From contig JAREAF010000019.1 of the NCBI GenBank assembly GCA_029240475.1, positions 1-14,962 on the forward strand: 14,962 nt of DNA. Reading direction: 5' to 3'. Below, piece by piece: positions 1 through 6,217 of this stretch (positions within the stretch are counted from its first letter, which is position 1; the number at the start of each line of letters is the position of its first letter). Source of the DNA: Rhodospirillales bacterium (lineage in GTDB: Bacteria > Pseudomonadota > Alphaproteobacteria > JAREAF01). The position numbers were made by a program, and so were the translations under genes. The notes under the pieces were generated by a model. It did not search any database, was not told where the DNA came from, and was given only the letters and a program-made list of their open reading frames with translations.

Positions 1-2
1 GC

Positions 3-167
3 CACCAGTTCATCTCCTCTCGCTTCGTGAAGGAGATCGGGCGGCTGGGCGGCGACATCTCTGGTTTCGTCTCGGCCACCGTGGCCGAGCGGCTGAAGGC
101 GCGCTTCGCCGAGGAGCGCCGCCGGCGCGGCGAAGCGAAGAAGCGCGTGCAGACCTTCGAGGAATAG
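3..167 (+). CDS. coaD: Phosphopantetheine adenylyltransferase, C-terminal end (5' truncated by window edge)
   Basis: Only the last 54 codons are in the window. The reading frame enters at base 3 and stops at TAG 165-167. The peptide begins HQFISSRFVKEIGRLGGDI and continues into a charged Arg/Lys/Glu tail. The (F/Y)(I/V)SS-x-x-VKE-(I/V)-x-x-x-GGD pattern is the conserved C-terminal block of CoaD. In the family CoaD transfers AMP from ATP to 4'-phosphopantetheine, the penultimate step of coenzyme A synthesis, in the cytoplasm. The tail after the conserved block is a little longer and more basic than in E. coli. The catalytic N-terminal nucleotide-binding part lies outside the window, so completeness cannot be judged. 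The identification rests on this short but characteristic block. Confidence 0.85.
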   Translation, partial: HQFISSRFVKEIGRLGGDISGFVSATVAERLKARFAEERRRRGEAKKRVQTFEE

Positions 168-223
168 TCGCAGCACCCGCGCTGTTTCCCCGTCCGAACA
201 AGAAATCGGAAAGAAACGCTCCG

Positions 224-246
224 GCTCATCCAATTGACGGATGAGC
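224..246. repeat. Perfect inverted repeat / stem-loop between coaD and the DUF1127 gene
   Basis: GCTCATCC (224-231) pairs perfectly with GGATGAGC (239-246) around the 7-nt loop AATTGAC. It lies 57 nt after the coaD stop. There is no T run on either side, so a classical rho-independent terminator is not supported. It could be a rho-type 3' end stabiliser for coaD mRNA or a protein-binding palindrome upstream of the next gene. Confidence 0.5.
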
Positions 247-338
247 GCGGGCGAGGATTGCCGCACGATCGCCATAGGTCAGCTGCGATTGACCGAAGAT
301 CGCAAGAAGATGCTGCAATTCAATAGGTGATCTCCTCA

Positions 339-548
339 ATGCAATCGCTCGCTTTGTTCCAACTCTCCGCCCCCGCATCGCTGCTGCGCATGCCGGCCGT
401 GAACACGCTGAAGGTTTGGCGGGGGCGGCTGCGCCACCGGGAGGCCCTGTTCATGCTGTCGCGCAAGGGGATGCACATCCTCGAGGATGTCGGCCTCAGT
501 GCGGCGCAAGTGGAAGCGGAAATCAGGAAGCCCTTCTGGCGCGCCTGA
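339..548 (+). CDS. DUF1127 domain-containing small protein
   Basis: A 69-residue protein whose C-terminal half has the DUF1127 (YjiS-like) pattern: a Trp-Arg start (VWRGRLRHREAL), then LSRKGMHILEDVGLS, then an acidic stretch and the closing KPFWRA. Family members are short, basic and common in alphaproteobacteria. Some have been linked to RNA turnover, phosphate or carbon metabolism, but no role is established for most. I chose ATG 339 because AGGTGA (325-330) sits 8 nt upstream. A GTG at 327 in the same frame would consume that ribosome-binding site. The gene stands alone, 171 nt from coaD. A 15-nt palindrome overlaps its stop codon. The family call is firm; the function is unknown. Confidence 0.85.
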   Translation: MQSLALFQLSAPASLLRMPAVNTLKVWRGRLRHREALFMLSRKGMHILEDVGLSAAQVEAEIRKPFWRA

Positions 549-555
549 CAGGCGC
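541..555. repeat. 15-nt palindrome over the DUF1127 stop codon
   Basis: GCGCCTG (541-547), one central A, then CAGGCGC (549-555). As RNA it would fold as a GCGCC/GGCGC stem with loop TGACA that includes the TGA stop of the DUF1127 gene. No U tract follows, so I label it a stem-loop at the 3' end and not a proven terminator. Confidence 0.4.
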
Positions 556-733
556 CTGCCTCCTGCTCCGGAAGGCTGACCCCGAACGGTCAGGTTCCCG
601 ACATTCGTGAGGTTGGGCGGCAGCCAACGGCAAGTTCGCGCCGTTGGAAGCTTGGGGAACAGGGCATCGGCCGTCGTGATCGCCGCCGCGGGTAGGGCGT
701 CGGCGTCCGACGGCCTATTCGGAGATGCCCGTG

Positions 734-1552
734 ATGCGGACGATTTCGCTTTTAGCCGCGGCGCTGGTCGCCGCGCTCTTCCTTGCGCAGAACCGCGAAG
801 CGCGAGCGCTCGACGCGCCGCGCGCCTTGAGCGGCGAGGAGCTGCAGCTCCTGCTGCCCGGAAACACGCTGATCGGCATCGACGAGGATGGCGCCTACTG
901 GATGTACTATCCCAGCGAGGACACGCTCTGGGGACGGAGCGCCAGCGGCGATGTCGATGTCGGGCGCTGGTGGATCGAGAATGACAGCTACTGCCGCGCC
1001 TGGCGGCGGTGGTTCCAAGGTCAGACGCGCTGCTGGCAGTTGGCCCGGGACGGTCAGGGTGAGCTGGTCTGGTACTCGCTGCGCGGAGAGAAGGAGGGGC
1101 GGAGCTTCGTAAGGGCAGGCAATGCGATCGGCGATTTGCCGAGCGAAGCGGGCCCCCCCTCGCAGCTGGCCGACGCCGGATCGGGTTTGGCCACGTCGCT
1201 CGAGGCGGTGGTCGCGCATGCGGTGGTGGAACCGGAGAGTGGCATCGCACCGCGGAGCGCACAGGCGGCAGGAAAGGACCCGGCTCCGGCCGCGTCGCCA
1301 AGGCGCGGCCGGCCTGTCGACGGGAACCCGCCCCTCGTGCCAGGGCAAAGCGCAAAATCAAAATCCGCCTCGGCGAACTCCGGCGCTGCAGCGGCGTCTG
1401 GAACTGCGACGGGTTCTGCGCAATCCCGCCTCGGGGGCTTCCTCGACCGCCTCGGCGTGGGGTCGAGCACAGGGACCAGCGGGGGCGCCAGCTCCGGCGG
1501 AGGCGGCGGGGGAAGCCCCGAGCGCGGGGGCCTGGATCGGGACCGGGGCTGA
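734..1552 (+). CDS. Secreted protein of unknown function with a low-complexity C-terminal half
   Basis: A 272-residue protein. Residues 1-25 form a signal peptide (MRTISLLAAALVAALFLAQ, cleavage plausible after A23-R24-A25). Residues about 30-125 form a compact domain. It has a 'LSGEELQLLLPGNTLIGIDEDG' type opening (L-x-G-x-E-L, G-N-T), a W/Y-rich centre with DVGRWWIE, and cysteines near CRAW and CWQL that could form a disulfide in the periplasm. This layout resembles small alphaproteobacterial secreted proteins annotated only as hypothetical. Beyond about residue 135 the sequence is rich in Ala, Pro, Ser and Gly and ends in a poly-Gly stretch, so it is probably disordered. I chose ATG 734 because GGAG (721-724) is 9 nt upstream. 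ATG 725 would directly abut that site. A strong intrinsic terminator follows the stop. Confidence 0.7.
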   Translation: MRTISLLAAALVAALFLAQNREARALDAPRALSGEELQLLLPGNTLIGIDEDGAYWMYYPSEDTLWGRSASGDVDVGRWWIENDSYCRAWRRWFQGQTRCWQLARDGQGELVWYSLRGEKEGRSFVRAGNAIGDLPSEAGPPSQLADAGSGLATSLEAVVAHAVVEPESGIAPRSAQAAGKDPAPAASPRRGRPVDGNPPLVPGQSAKSKSASANSGAAAASGTATGSAQSRLGGFLDRLGVGSSTGTSGGASSGGGGGGSPERGGLDRDRG

Positions 1553-1567
1553 CGGCATCTCTCCGAC

Positions 1568-1606
1568 AAGCGCGGCGACGCCGCTTCTGCGCGGCCGCGC
1601 TTTTTT
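1568..1606 (+). terminator. Rho-independent terminator after the secreted-protein gene
   Basis: AAGCGCGG (1568-1575) pairs perfectly with CCGCGCTT (1595-1602), and a run of six T (1601-1606) follows directly. The loop of 19 nt is itself GC-rich. It lies 16 nt after the stop of the secreted protein gene and separates it from the dehydrogenase unit. Confidence 0.8.
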
Positions 1607-1728
1607 CGGCACGACGTCTTGCTCAAGCGGCAACGCGCGGCGCTCCGTGACGTAATAGACCATCTTCCGGCCGCGCCTTGCCGCCCGCGACGCGCCCCGG
1701 AGCGGACCGACTTGAGCCGAGGTGGTCA

Positions 1729-2901
1729 ATGCGCGCCCTGTGCTGGCACGGAAAGAACGACATCCGCTACGAGCAGGTCCCGGACCCCGTGATCGAGCAT
1801 CCGCGCGATGCCATCGTGCGCGTCACGAGCTGCGCGATCTGCGGCTCGGACCTGCACCTCTATGACGGCTTCATGCCCGGCATGAAATCGGGCGACATCA
1901 TGGGCCACGAGTTCATGGGCGAGATCGTGGATGTCGGGCCGGGGATCAACGGCAAGGTCAAGGTCGGCGATCGGGTGGTCGTGCCGTTCACGATTATTTG
2001 CGGCGAGTGCGAGCAGTGCCGGCGCGGCAACTTCTCGGTCTGCGAGCGCACCAATCGGAACAAGCACATCGCCGACAAGGTCTTCGGCCACAGCACGGCC
2101 GGGCTCTATGGCTACACGCACCTGACGGGCGGCTATCCCGGCGGGCAGGCCGAATATGTCCGCGTGCCCTACGCCGACGTCGGTCCTGTGAAGGTTCCGA
2201 ACGGGCTCTCCGACGAGCAGGTGCTGTTCCTCGGCGACATCTTCCCGACGGGCTGGCAGGCCGTGGTCCAGTGCGACATCGAGCCGACGGACACCGTCGC
2301 GATCTGGGGCGCCGGCCCGGTGGGGCAGTTCTGCGTCCGCAGCGCCATCCTGCTGGGAGCGCAGCAGGTGATCTGCATCGACCGGCTGCCCGAACGGCTC
2401 GCGATGGCGGAGGCCGGGGGCGCGATCCCCATCAATTTCGAGAAGGAAAGCGTCGTCGAGCGGCTGAACGACCTGACGAACGGGAAAGGGCCGCAGAAGT
2501 GCATTGACGCAGTCGGGCTGGAGGCTCATGCGACCGCCACTATCGATTCCATGTACGACCGGGCCAAGCAGGCGATGATGCTCGAGACGGACCGCCCGCA
2601 CGTGCTGAGGGAGATGATCTATGTCTGCCGGCCCGCCGGCACCATCTCCGTCCCCGGCGTGTATGGCGGGCTCCTGGACAAGGTCCCGTTCGGGATGGTG
2701 ATGAACAAGGGGCTGACGATCCGCACCGGCCAAACGCATGTGAACCGTTGGACGGAGGATCTGCTCGGGCTGATCGAAGAAGGCCAGATCGACCCGTCCT
2801 TCGTCATCACGCACAGGGTTCCCCTCGAGCGCGGCCCCGAGATGTATCAGACGTTCCGGGACAAGCACGACGGCTGCATCAAGGTTGTGCTGCAGCCCTA
2901 A
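1729..2901 (+). CDS. Zinc-dependent alcohol dehydrogenase, formaldehyde-dehydrogenase-like (MDR superfamily)
   Basis: A 390-residue medium-chain dehydrogenase/reductase. The catalytic zinc site is visible as C38 (CGSDLH), H60-E61 (GHEF) and D170 (LGDIFPTG). The structural zinc site is the four-Cys lobe C91, C94, C97 and C105. The Rossmann motif GAGPVG spans 194-199, and D218 (ICIDR) ends the second strand, favouring NAD over NADP. The long loop between the cofactor domain and the C-terminus matches the FDH-like branch, which includes glutathione-independent aldehyde and alcohol dehydrogenases. The substrate is not fixed by sequence. The likely reaction is NAD-dependent oxidation of an alcohol or aldehyde hydrate in the cytoplasm. 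ATG 1729 is preceded by GAGGT at 1719-1723. The next gene follows 13 nt later with its own strong ribosome-binding site, so the two form an operon. Confidence 0.88.
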   Translation: MRALCWHGKNDIRYEQVPDPVIEHPRDAIVRVTSCAICGSDLHLYDGFMPGMKSGDIMGHEFMGEIVDVGPGINGKVKVGDRVVVPFTIICGECEQCRRGNFSVCERTNRNKHIADKVFGHSTAGLYGYTHLTGGYPGGQAEYVRVPYADVGPVKVPNGLSDEQVLFLGDIFPTGWQAVVQCDIEPTDTVAIWGAGPVGQFCVRSAILLGAQQVICIDRLPERLAMAEAGGAIPINFEKESVVERLNDLTNGKGPQKCIDAVGLEAHATATIDSMYDRAKQAMMLETDRPHVLREMIYVCRPAGTISVPGVYGGLLDKVPFGMVMNKGLTIRTGQTHVNRWTEDLLGLIEEGQIDPSFVITHRVPLERGPEMYQTFRDKHDGCIKVVLQP

Positions 2902-2914
2902 GGGAGGTCAGGTC

Positions 2915-3454
2915 ATGCAGAATGCCTATGGCAATCATTCCGGCTCCTCCCGCGCCCACGGCGTCGCTCGCGGGCTGGGCTGGTTCTCCATCGCCCTCGG
3001 CGTGGCGGAGGTCGCCGCTCCCCGCGCCCTGACGCGTGCGCTTGGCATGGACGGGCAGGAATCTCTGGTGCGCGCCTATGGGCTGCGCGAGATCGCAACC
3101 GGGTCCGCCATTCTGCGGTCCGAGAATCCGGCCCCTTGGGTGTGGGGACGGGTCGCCGGCGATGCGCTCGATCTGGCCACGCTTGGCGCGGGGTACCGGA
3201 ACCAGAATCCCCAGCAGCAACGGAACCTGGGCTTGGCCCTTGCCGCGGTGGCCGGCGTGACGGCGGCGGATGTCTGGTGCGCCCGTGCCCTGTCCAATGG
3301 CGCGGGCCAGCAGGCGAGGCTGCCCATGCGGGACTACAGGGACCGCAGCGGCTTTCCGCGGCCGCCGGCCGAAATGCGCGGCGCGGCGCGCCATCTCAGC
3401 ATCCCGCGCGACATGCGGGCGCCGGAGGCGCTGCAGCCCTACAGGGCCGGGTGA
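2915..3454 (+). CDS. Small membrane protein coupled to the zinc dehydrogenase
   Basis: A 179-residue protein. Two or three hydrophobic segments (about 18-35, 80-95 and 104-122) surround the conserved-looking blocks ARGLGWFSIALGVAEVAAP and RAYGLREIATG, then WVWGRVAGDALDLA. This N-terminal membrane module is known from alphaproteobacterial proteins that often carry a following SRPBCC (polyketide cyclase/dehydrase) domain. Here the SRPBCC part is missing. The C-terminus is instead a short Pro/Arg-rich tail (DYRDRSGFPRPP, then IPRDMRAPEAL). The ATG at 2915 has an excellent AAGGGAGG site (2900-2907) that overlaps the dehydrogenase stop, so translation is coupled. An upstream in-frame ATG (2885) lies inside the dehydrogenase gene and lacks such a site. 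A role as membrane partner of the dehydrogenase is inferred from position only. Confidence 0.7.
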   Translation: MQNAYGNHSGSSRAHGVARGLGWFSIALGVAEVAAPRALTRALGMDGQESLVRAYGLREIATGSAILRSENPAPWVWGRVAGDALDLATLGAGYRNQNPQQQRNLGLALAAVAGVTAADVWCARALSNGAGQQARLPMRDYRDRSGFPRPPAEMRGAARHLSIPRDMRAPEALQPYRAG

Positions 3455-3475
3455 GGGCGCCGCCGGCCGCGCGCT

Positions 3476-3724
3476 TTATCGATCGGAGTGCGGATCGCCC
3501 CAGGAGGAGTGGGCCTCCTCGTCGCGGCCCGATCGGCTGCTGAGGAACATCAGCCCCATGAGCCCCATGGCGATGGCCATGGTCAGCAGGACTCCGAGCA
3601 CGAGCGCAATGGCGCCATGCACGCCGATGCCGAGCTGCCCGAACCCGAGCAGCAACGCCAGCGCCAGGGCGGTCGCCAGAAGTATTCCGGCGCAGATCAA
3701 GATGAAGCGGCGGGTCCAAGTCAT
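3476..3724 (-). CDS. Small two-helix inner membrane protein
   Basis: An 82-residue protein with two predicted membrane helices (about 6-28 and 36-61), the second rich in Gly and Met, and a polar acidic/His tail of about 20 residues (RSGRDEEAHSSW). Its N-terminus is basic (TWTRR), which predicts a cytoplasmic N-terminus and a hairpin topology with the tail also inside. It converges on the dehydrogenase operon with only 21 nt between the stops. Start ATG 3724 is preceded by AGGCGAG close by. A stronger AGGAGG at 3751-3756 lies further upstream behind a small hairpin. I do not recognise a named family. Similar small proteins are frequent in Hyphomicrobiales and none has an assigned job that I know of. 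Confidence 0.65.
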   Translation of the reverse strand: MTWTRRFILICAGILLATALALALLLGFGQLGIGVHGAIALVLGVLLTMAIAMGLMGLMFLSSRSGRDEEAHSSWGDPHSDR

Positions 3725-3733
3725 GCGCGCTCG

Positions 3734-3756
3734 CCTGGAGGCCCAGGATACCTCCT
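3734..3756 (-). promoter_or_regulatory. Distal Shine-Dalgarno plus small hairpin before the 82-residue membrane protein
   Basis: On the - strand a perfect AGGAGG (3756-3751) lies 26 nt before ATG 3724, too far for normal use. Between them CCTGG (3747-3743) can pair with CCAGG (3738-3734) around a 4-nt loop. Folding would shorten the effective distance to about 12 nt. Alternatively, the nearer AGGCGAG serves as the site and AGGAGG is incidental. Confidence 0.3.
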
Positions 3757-3875
3757 CAAAGCTCTGCCGATGTCGGGCGGCAGCTCATGGGTGTCTCATA
3801 CACCAAAACTGATGCTCGATCCGAGGTTGCCGCCCGGCCGCGACAATTCGGGCTGGCGCGGCGTCGGGCGATGCC

Positions 3876-4307
3876 TCAGGGCTCGGAATATCCGCCCAGG
3901 CTGAGGACCAGCTCATAGGAGCCCGGGTCCTGGCTGAAATAGAACCCGCCCTCGCGCGCGGAGAAGGGCGGGAGGTAGTCGATCACGGCTTCCCGCTCCT
4001 CGATCGTCTCGTCTCCACGACGCAGTTGCCCGATCACCTGCAGCCCCGCCGCCGTGCCGTTGGCCTCGTTCACGACGCGGTAGCGGACGAGGTAGCCGGC
4101 CCCTGCCGGCGCCACCGAAAGCGCTTCGACCGATGCGGCCGGAGCGGTTTCGCGGTATGAGACCGCGAAATAGGCAAGGTACAGCAGCAGGGCGGCCAGC
4201 AGCATCGCGCCGAGCGCCGCGATTGCCCATTCCAGAGGCGTCGTGCTTCCTCGAGGGTGCGCTTCCCCCTTCCTGGGCTCCTGCTTCTTGGCTGCGCGGT
4301 TGGCCAT
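3876..4307 (-). CDS. TIGR02588 family protein (single-pass membrane protein)
   Basis: A 143-residue protein. It has a basic, Lys/Arg-rich N-terminus (about 1-22), the motif TPLEWAIAALGA entering one membrane helix (about 27-50), and a periplasmic domain of about 90 residues with beta-strand character. Features include GYLVRYRVVNEANGTAAGL, then GQLRRGDE-IEEREAVIDYLPP and a C-terminal GGFYFSQDP. This arrangement matches the TIGR02588 family, proteins of about 120-140 residues always found with TIGR02587 members. No function is known. The gene starts 17 nt after the stop of the TIGR02587 gene in the same operon. The fold of the outer part looks like a small immunoglobulin-like or FixG-like beta domain, but this is only an impression from strand alternation. 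Confidence 0.8.
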   Translation of the reverse strand: MANRAAKKQEPRKGEAHPRGSTTPLEWAIAALGAMLLAALLLYLAYFAVSYRETAPAASVEALSVAPAGAGYLVRYRVVNEANGTAAGLQVIGQLRRGDETIEEREAVIDYLPPFSAREGGFYFSQDPGSYELVLSLGGYSEP

Positions 4308-4324
4308 GAGGTTCGACCCACCCG

Positions 4325-5158
4325 CTACAGGATCAACCGGGCGGCGGCCGCCCCGATGGAAGCGGGGAATCCAAGGACGATCCCGGCGCTGATGATCTCC
4401 TCCAGAGCCAGTCCGGACGTTCTGCCGAACGTCCACAGCAGATAGATGCAGATTCCGAGGACGAGGACGTAACCCGTGATCGTATAGCGCAGCAGCAGGC
4501 TCAGGAACGTGGCCCCTTCCATCGGCCGAGGCTGCCCGGGAAACTCCACGGCATACACGAAGCCATGCATGAGGAGGATGGAGGCCGCCGCCAGGGCAAT
4601 CTGGTGCCAGGGCCCCATCATGTAGGAAAGCAGGATCGGCTCCTCCGTGGGCGCCACGTTCAGACCGAGGAACAATGCGCCGACGCCCATGAGGAACAGC
4701 TCGCCCGCGAAGCCCGGCTCCTGGTCCGGTTCCGTGCTCTCGGGGCGTGCTCCGTGCAGCTGCCCGCGCGCCAGGGTGGCTCCGATCGCCGCCGGAACGG
4801 TCTGGAGGGCGATCTTGCCCACCGCCTCGCGGGGAGATGTCTCCGGTCCGACCACCTCGAAGAGCCACAACACGCCGGTCGCCATGACGGCGCCGACGAA
4901 GATCGCAACCAGGGCGTCGGCGACATCATCCCCGAGGCTGTAGGTGGGCTCGAAACCGCTGTAGCGCGACAATCCGACGAGGAGCGGAAAGGACACCAAG
5001 GCCAGAAGCGCCAGCTTCACGTCGCCCATGTAGAAGCCGATCTGCCACATCTCCATGGTCATGAGCAGCGGCATCGCGAAGATCAGAGCCCCCGCGAAAG
5101 CCCGCGCCAGTCCTACGAAGAAGTGCCGATCCGCCCCGTGCCGGTCAGATGCCTTCAT
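4325..5158 (-). CDS. TIGR02587 family integral membrane protein
   Basis: A 277-residue polytopic membrane protein with about seven hydrophobic segments (roughly 14-34, 43-64, 79-100, 152-170, 182-204, 218-243 and 252-273). A polar loop at about 133-150 is rich in Glu/Pro. Distinct conserved-looking blocks are MEMWQIGFYM near 35-44, LGDDVADALVAI near 75-86 and LNVAPTEEPILLS near 166-178, an acidic-proline motif within a membrane boundary that is typical of TIGR02587. The family has no assigned function. It occurs with TIGR02588 as a pair, as here, suggesting a two-subunit membrane complex. The upstream gap of 120 nt contains several inverted repeats and must hold its promoter unless it is read through from the ABC operon. 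ATG 5158 has AGGGAG upstream at a rather long distance of about 12 nt. Confidence 0.82.
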   Translation of the reverse strand: MKASDRHGADRHFFVGLARAFAGALIFAMPLLMTMEMWQIGFYMGDVKLALLALVSFPLLVGLSRYSGFEPTYSLGDDVADALVAIFVGAVMATGVLWLFEVVGPETSPREAVGKIALQTVPAAIGATLARGQLHGARPESTEPDQEPGFAGELFLMGVGALFLGLNVAPTEEPILLSYMMGPWHQIALAAASILLMHGFVYAVEFPGQPRPMEGATFLSLLLRYTITGYVLVLGICIYLLWTFGRTSGLALEEIISAGIVLGFPASIGAAAARLIL

Positions 5159-5192
5159 AATCGTCGCACTCTCCCTGGAATGGACACGGTTT

Positions 5193-5262
5193 GCAGCCGG
5201 CGGCTGCCGCAGCGGGTCTTCCGCTTCGGATTTAAGACCGTTGGATGTCCGGACCGGTCCGG
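5193..5262. repeat. Cluster of three inverted repeats between the RpiR gene and the TIGR02587 gene
   Basis: Three inverted repeats lie within 70 nt. They are GCAGCC-ggc-GGCTGC (5193-5207), GGTCTT (5215-5220) paired with AAGACC (5234-5239) enclosing an inner CCG/CGG stem, and the perfect 14-nt palindrome CCGGACCGGTCCGG (5249-5262). The last sits 16 nt past the stop of the RpiR gene and may help end the long ABC operon transcript, though no U tract follows it. The others may act in the TIGR02587 promoter or leader. Confidence 0.45.
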
Positions 5263-5278
5263 CTCCGGGGCGGGCCTG

Positions 5279-6217
5279 TCACAAGATGGTCTTGCCGGTT
5301 TGCGGCCAGCGGCCGGCCCTCTGAGGACGGGAGAACTCCTCGAAGAAGTCGCCGAGCTGGCGCAGGTTCTCGAAACGTTGCTCGGCGCGCTTGCCGAGCC
5401 GGGCGGCGGTCCCGTTGATCAGCAGGTTCAGGATCACCACCAGGCTGGCGCTGGAATCCCAGAAGGTATGCGTCTCGGTATGCCCTTCGAGGACATAGCG
5501 CGTGTGCTCCGCGCCCCAGTGGCTGAACTTATCGGTGACGATCACCAGCGGCATGTCGGAGGCCCGGACCCTCGCGGAGAGCTTCAGGGATCGGCGGGCG
5601 TAGCTGGCGGTGTCCACAAGCACGAGCACGCTTGTGCGCGGATCGGCTTCCAGCACCTCGGCATAGGTGCCGCTGATATTCTCGACATAGGCGACCCCCG
5701 GCCGGGCATAGAGCAGGCGGGTGGCGAAGTCGCGCGCCATCCCTTCCGAAGCCTGGAAGCCGACGACGAACACGGATTTGGCCTGCGCGAGCAGCCTGAC
5801 GATCTCGGCCCAGATCGGCGTGGTCGTCAGCCCATACGCCTTCACGACGGCCCGAACCTCGCGGCCGAGACTCTGGCGCAAGCTCTCCTCGCCCGCGGGA
5901 CGCACCTTGAACCGTTCCAGCACGTCGTCGAGATCGTCCTCCGCTGAGACGCGGCTGCGCAGTTCCGCCTTCAGCTGCTTCAGATTCGCATAGCCGTTCA
6001 GCCGCAGGAAGCGCAGCAGCGTCATCTCGCTGACGCCGGCATTCGTCGCGATGCTCGCCCCGGTCTCGAACGGCACGTGATCCATGTGGTCGAGGAAGTA
6101 GGCGGCGATCGCCCGTTCCGCGCGGGAAAAGCCGTTCATGCGCGCCCGCAGCACGGTCTCCAGCCCGCCATTCGTCTCGGCTGGATCGCGCGTCCGCTGC
6201 TTGCTTCGCCTGGTCAT
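5279..6217 (-). CDS. MurR/RpiR family transcriptional regulator with a divergent SIS domain
   Basis: A 312-residue regulator. Residues about 20-95 form the RpiR-type helix-turn-helix domain: the opening MNGFSRAERAIAAYFLDH, then ASIATNAGVSEMTLLRFLR and GYANLKQLKAEL. Residues about 140-275 form an SIS (sugar isomerase) fold: VFVVGFQASEGMARDFATRL, then SVLVLVDTA and PLVIVTD. In typical RpiR proteins the SIS ligand loop reads S-x-S-G-x-T. Here the equivalent stretch (VDTASYARRS, about 201-210) lacks that motif, so a sugar phosphate may not be the ligand. It is the last gene of the ABC operon. Its ATG overlaps the amidase TGA by 4 nt, so it is co-translated with the system it probably controls. 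The inverted repeat at 12783-12830 is a candidate operator. Confidence 0.88.
   Translation of the reverse strand: MTRRSKQRTRDPAETNGGLETVLRARMNGFSRAERAIAAYFLDHMDHVPFETGASIATNAGVSEMTLLRFLRLNGYANLKQLKAELRSRVSAEDDLDDVLERFKVRPAGEESLRQSLGREVRAVVKAYGLTTTPIWAEIVRLLAQAKSVFVVGFQASEGMARDFATRLLYARPGVAYVENISGTYAEVLEADPRTSVLVLVDTASYARRSLKLSARVRASDMPLVIVTDKFSHWGAEHTRYVLEGHTETHTFWDSSASLVVILNLLINGTAARLGKRAEQRFENLRQLGDFFEEFSRPQRAGRWPQTGKTIL

Noticed and set aside
195..220. CGAAC-N17-CGCT, resembling an EcfG stress promoter before the DUF1127 gene
   Set aside because: Only 7 of 9 consensus bases match; such matches are expected by chance in gaps of this size. A similar partial match at 1630-1654 before the dehydrogenase (GCAAC-N16-CGTA) is rejected for the same reason.
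336..1361. Open frame of 341 codons on the - strand
   Set aside because: Covers the DUF1127 gene and the secreted protein in antisense; very Arg/Pro/Ala-rich composition typical of a shadow frame.
3457..3480. GC-rich stretch with TTT between the dehydrogenase operon and the convergent membrane gene, possible terminator
   Set aside because: Only a 4-bp end stem pairs cleanly and the T run is three bases, too weak to call.
4565..5947. Open frame of 460 codons on the + strand
   Set aside because: It runs antisense across TIGR02587 and the RpiR gene, has no ribosome-binding site or family motifs, and is a product of high GC third positions on the other strand.
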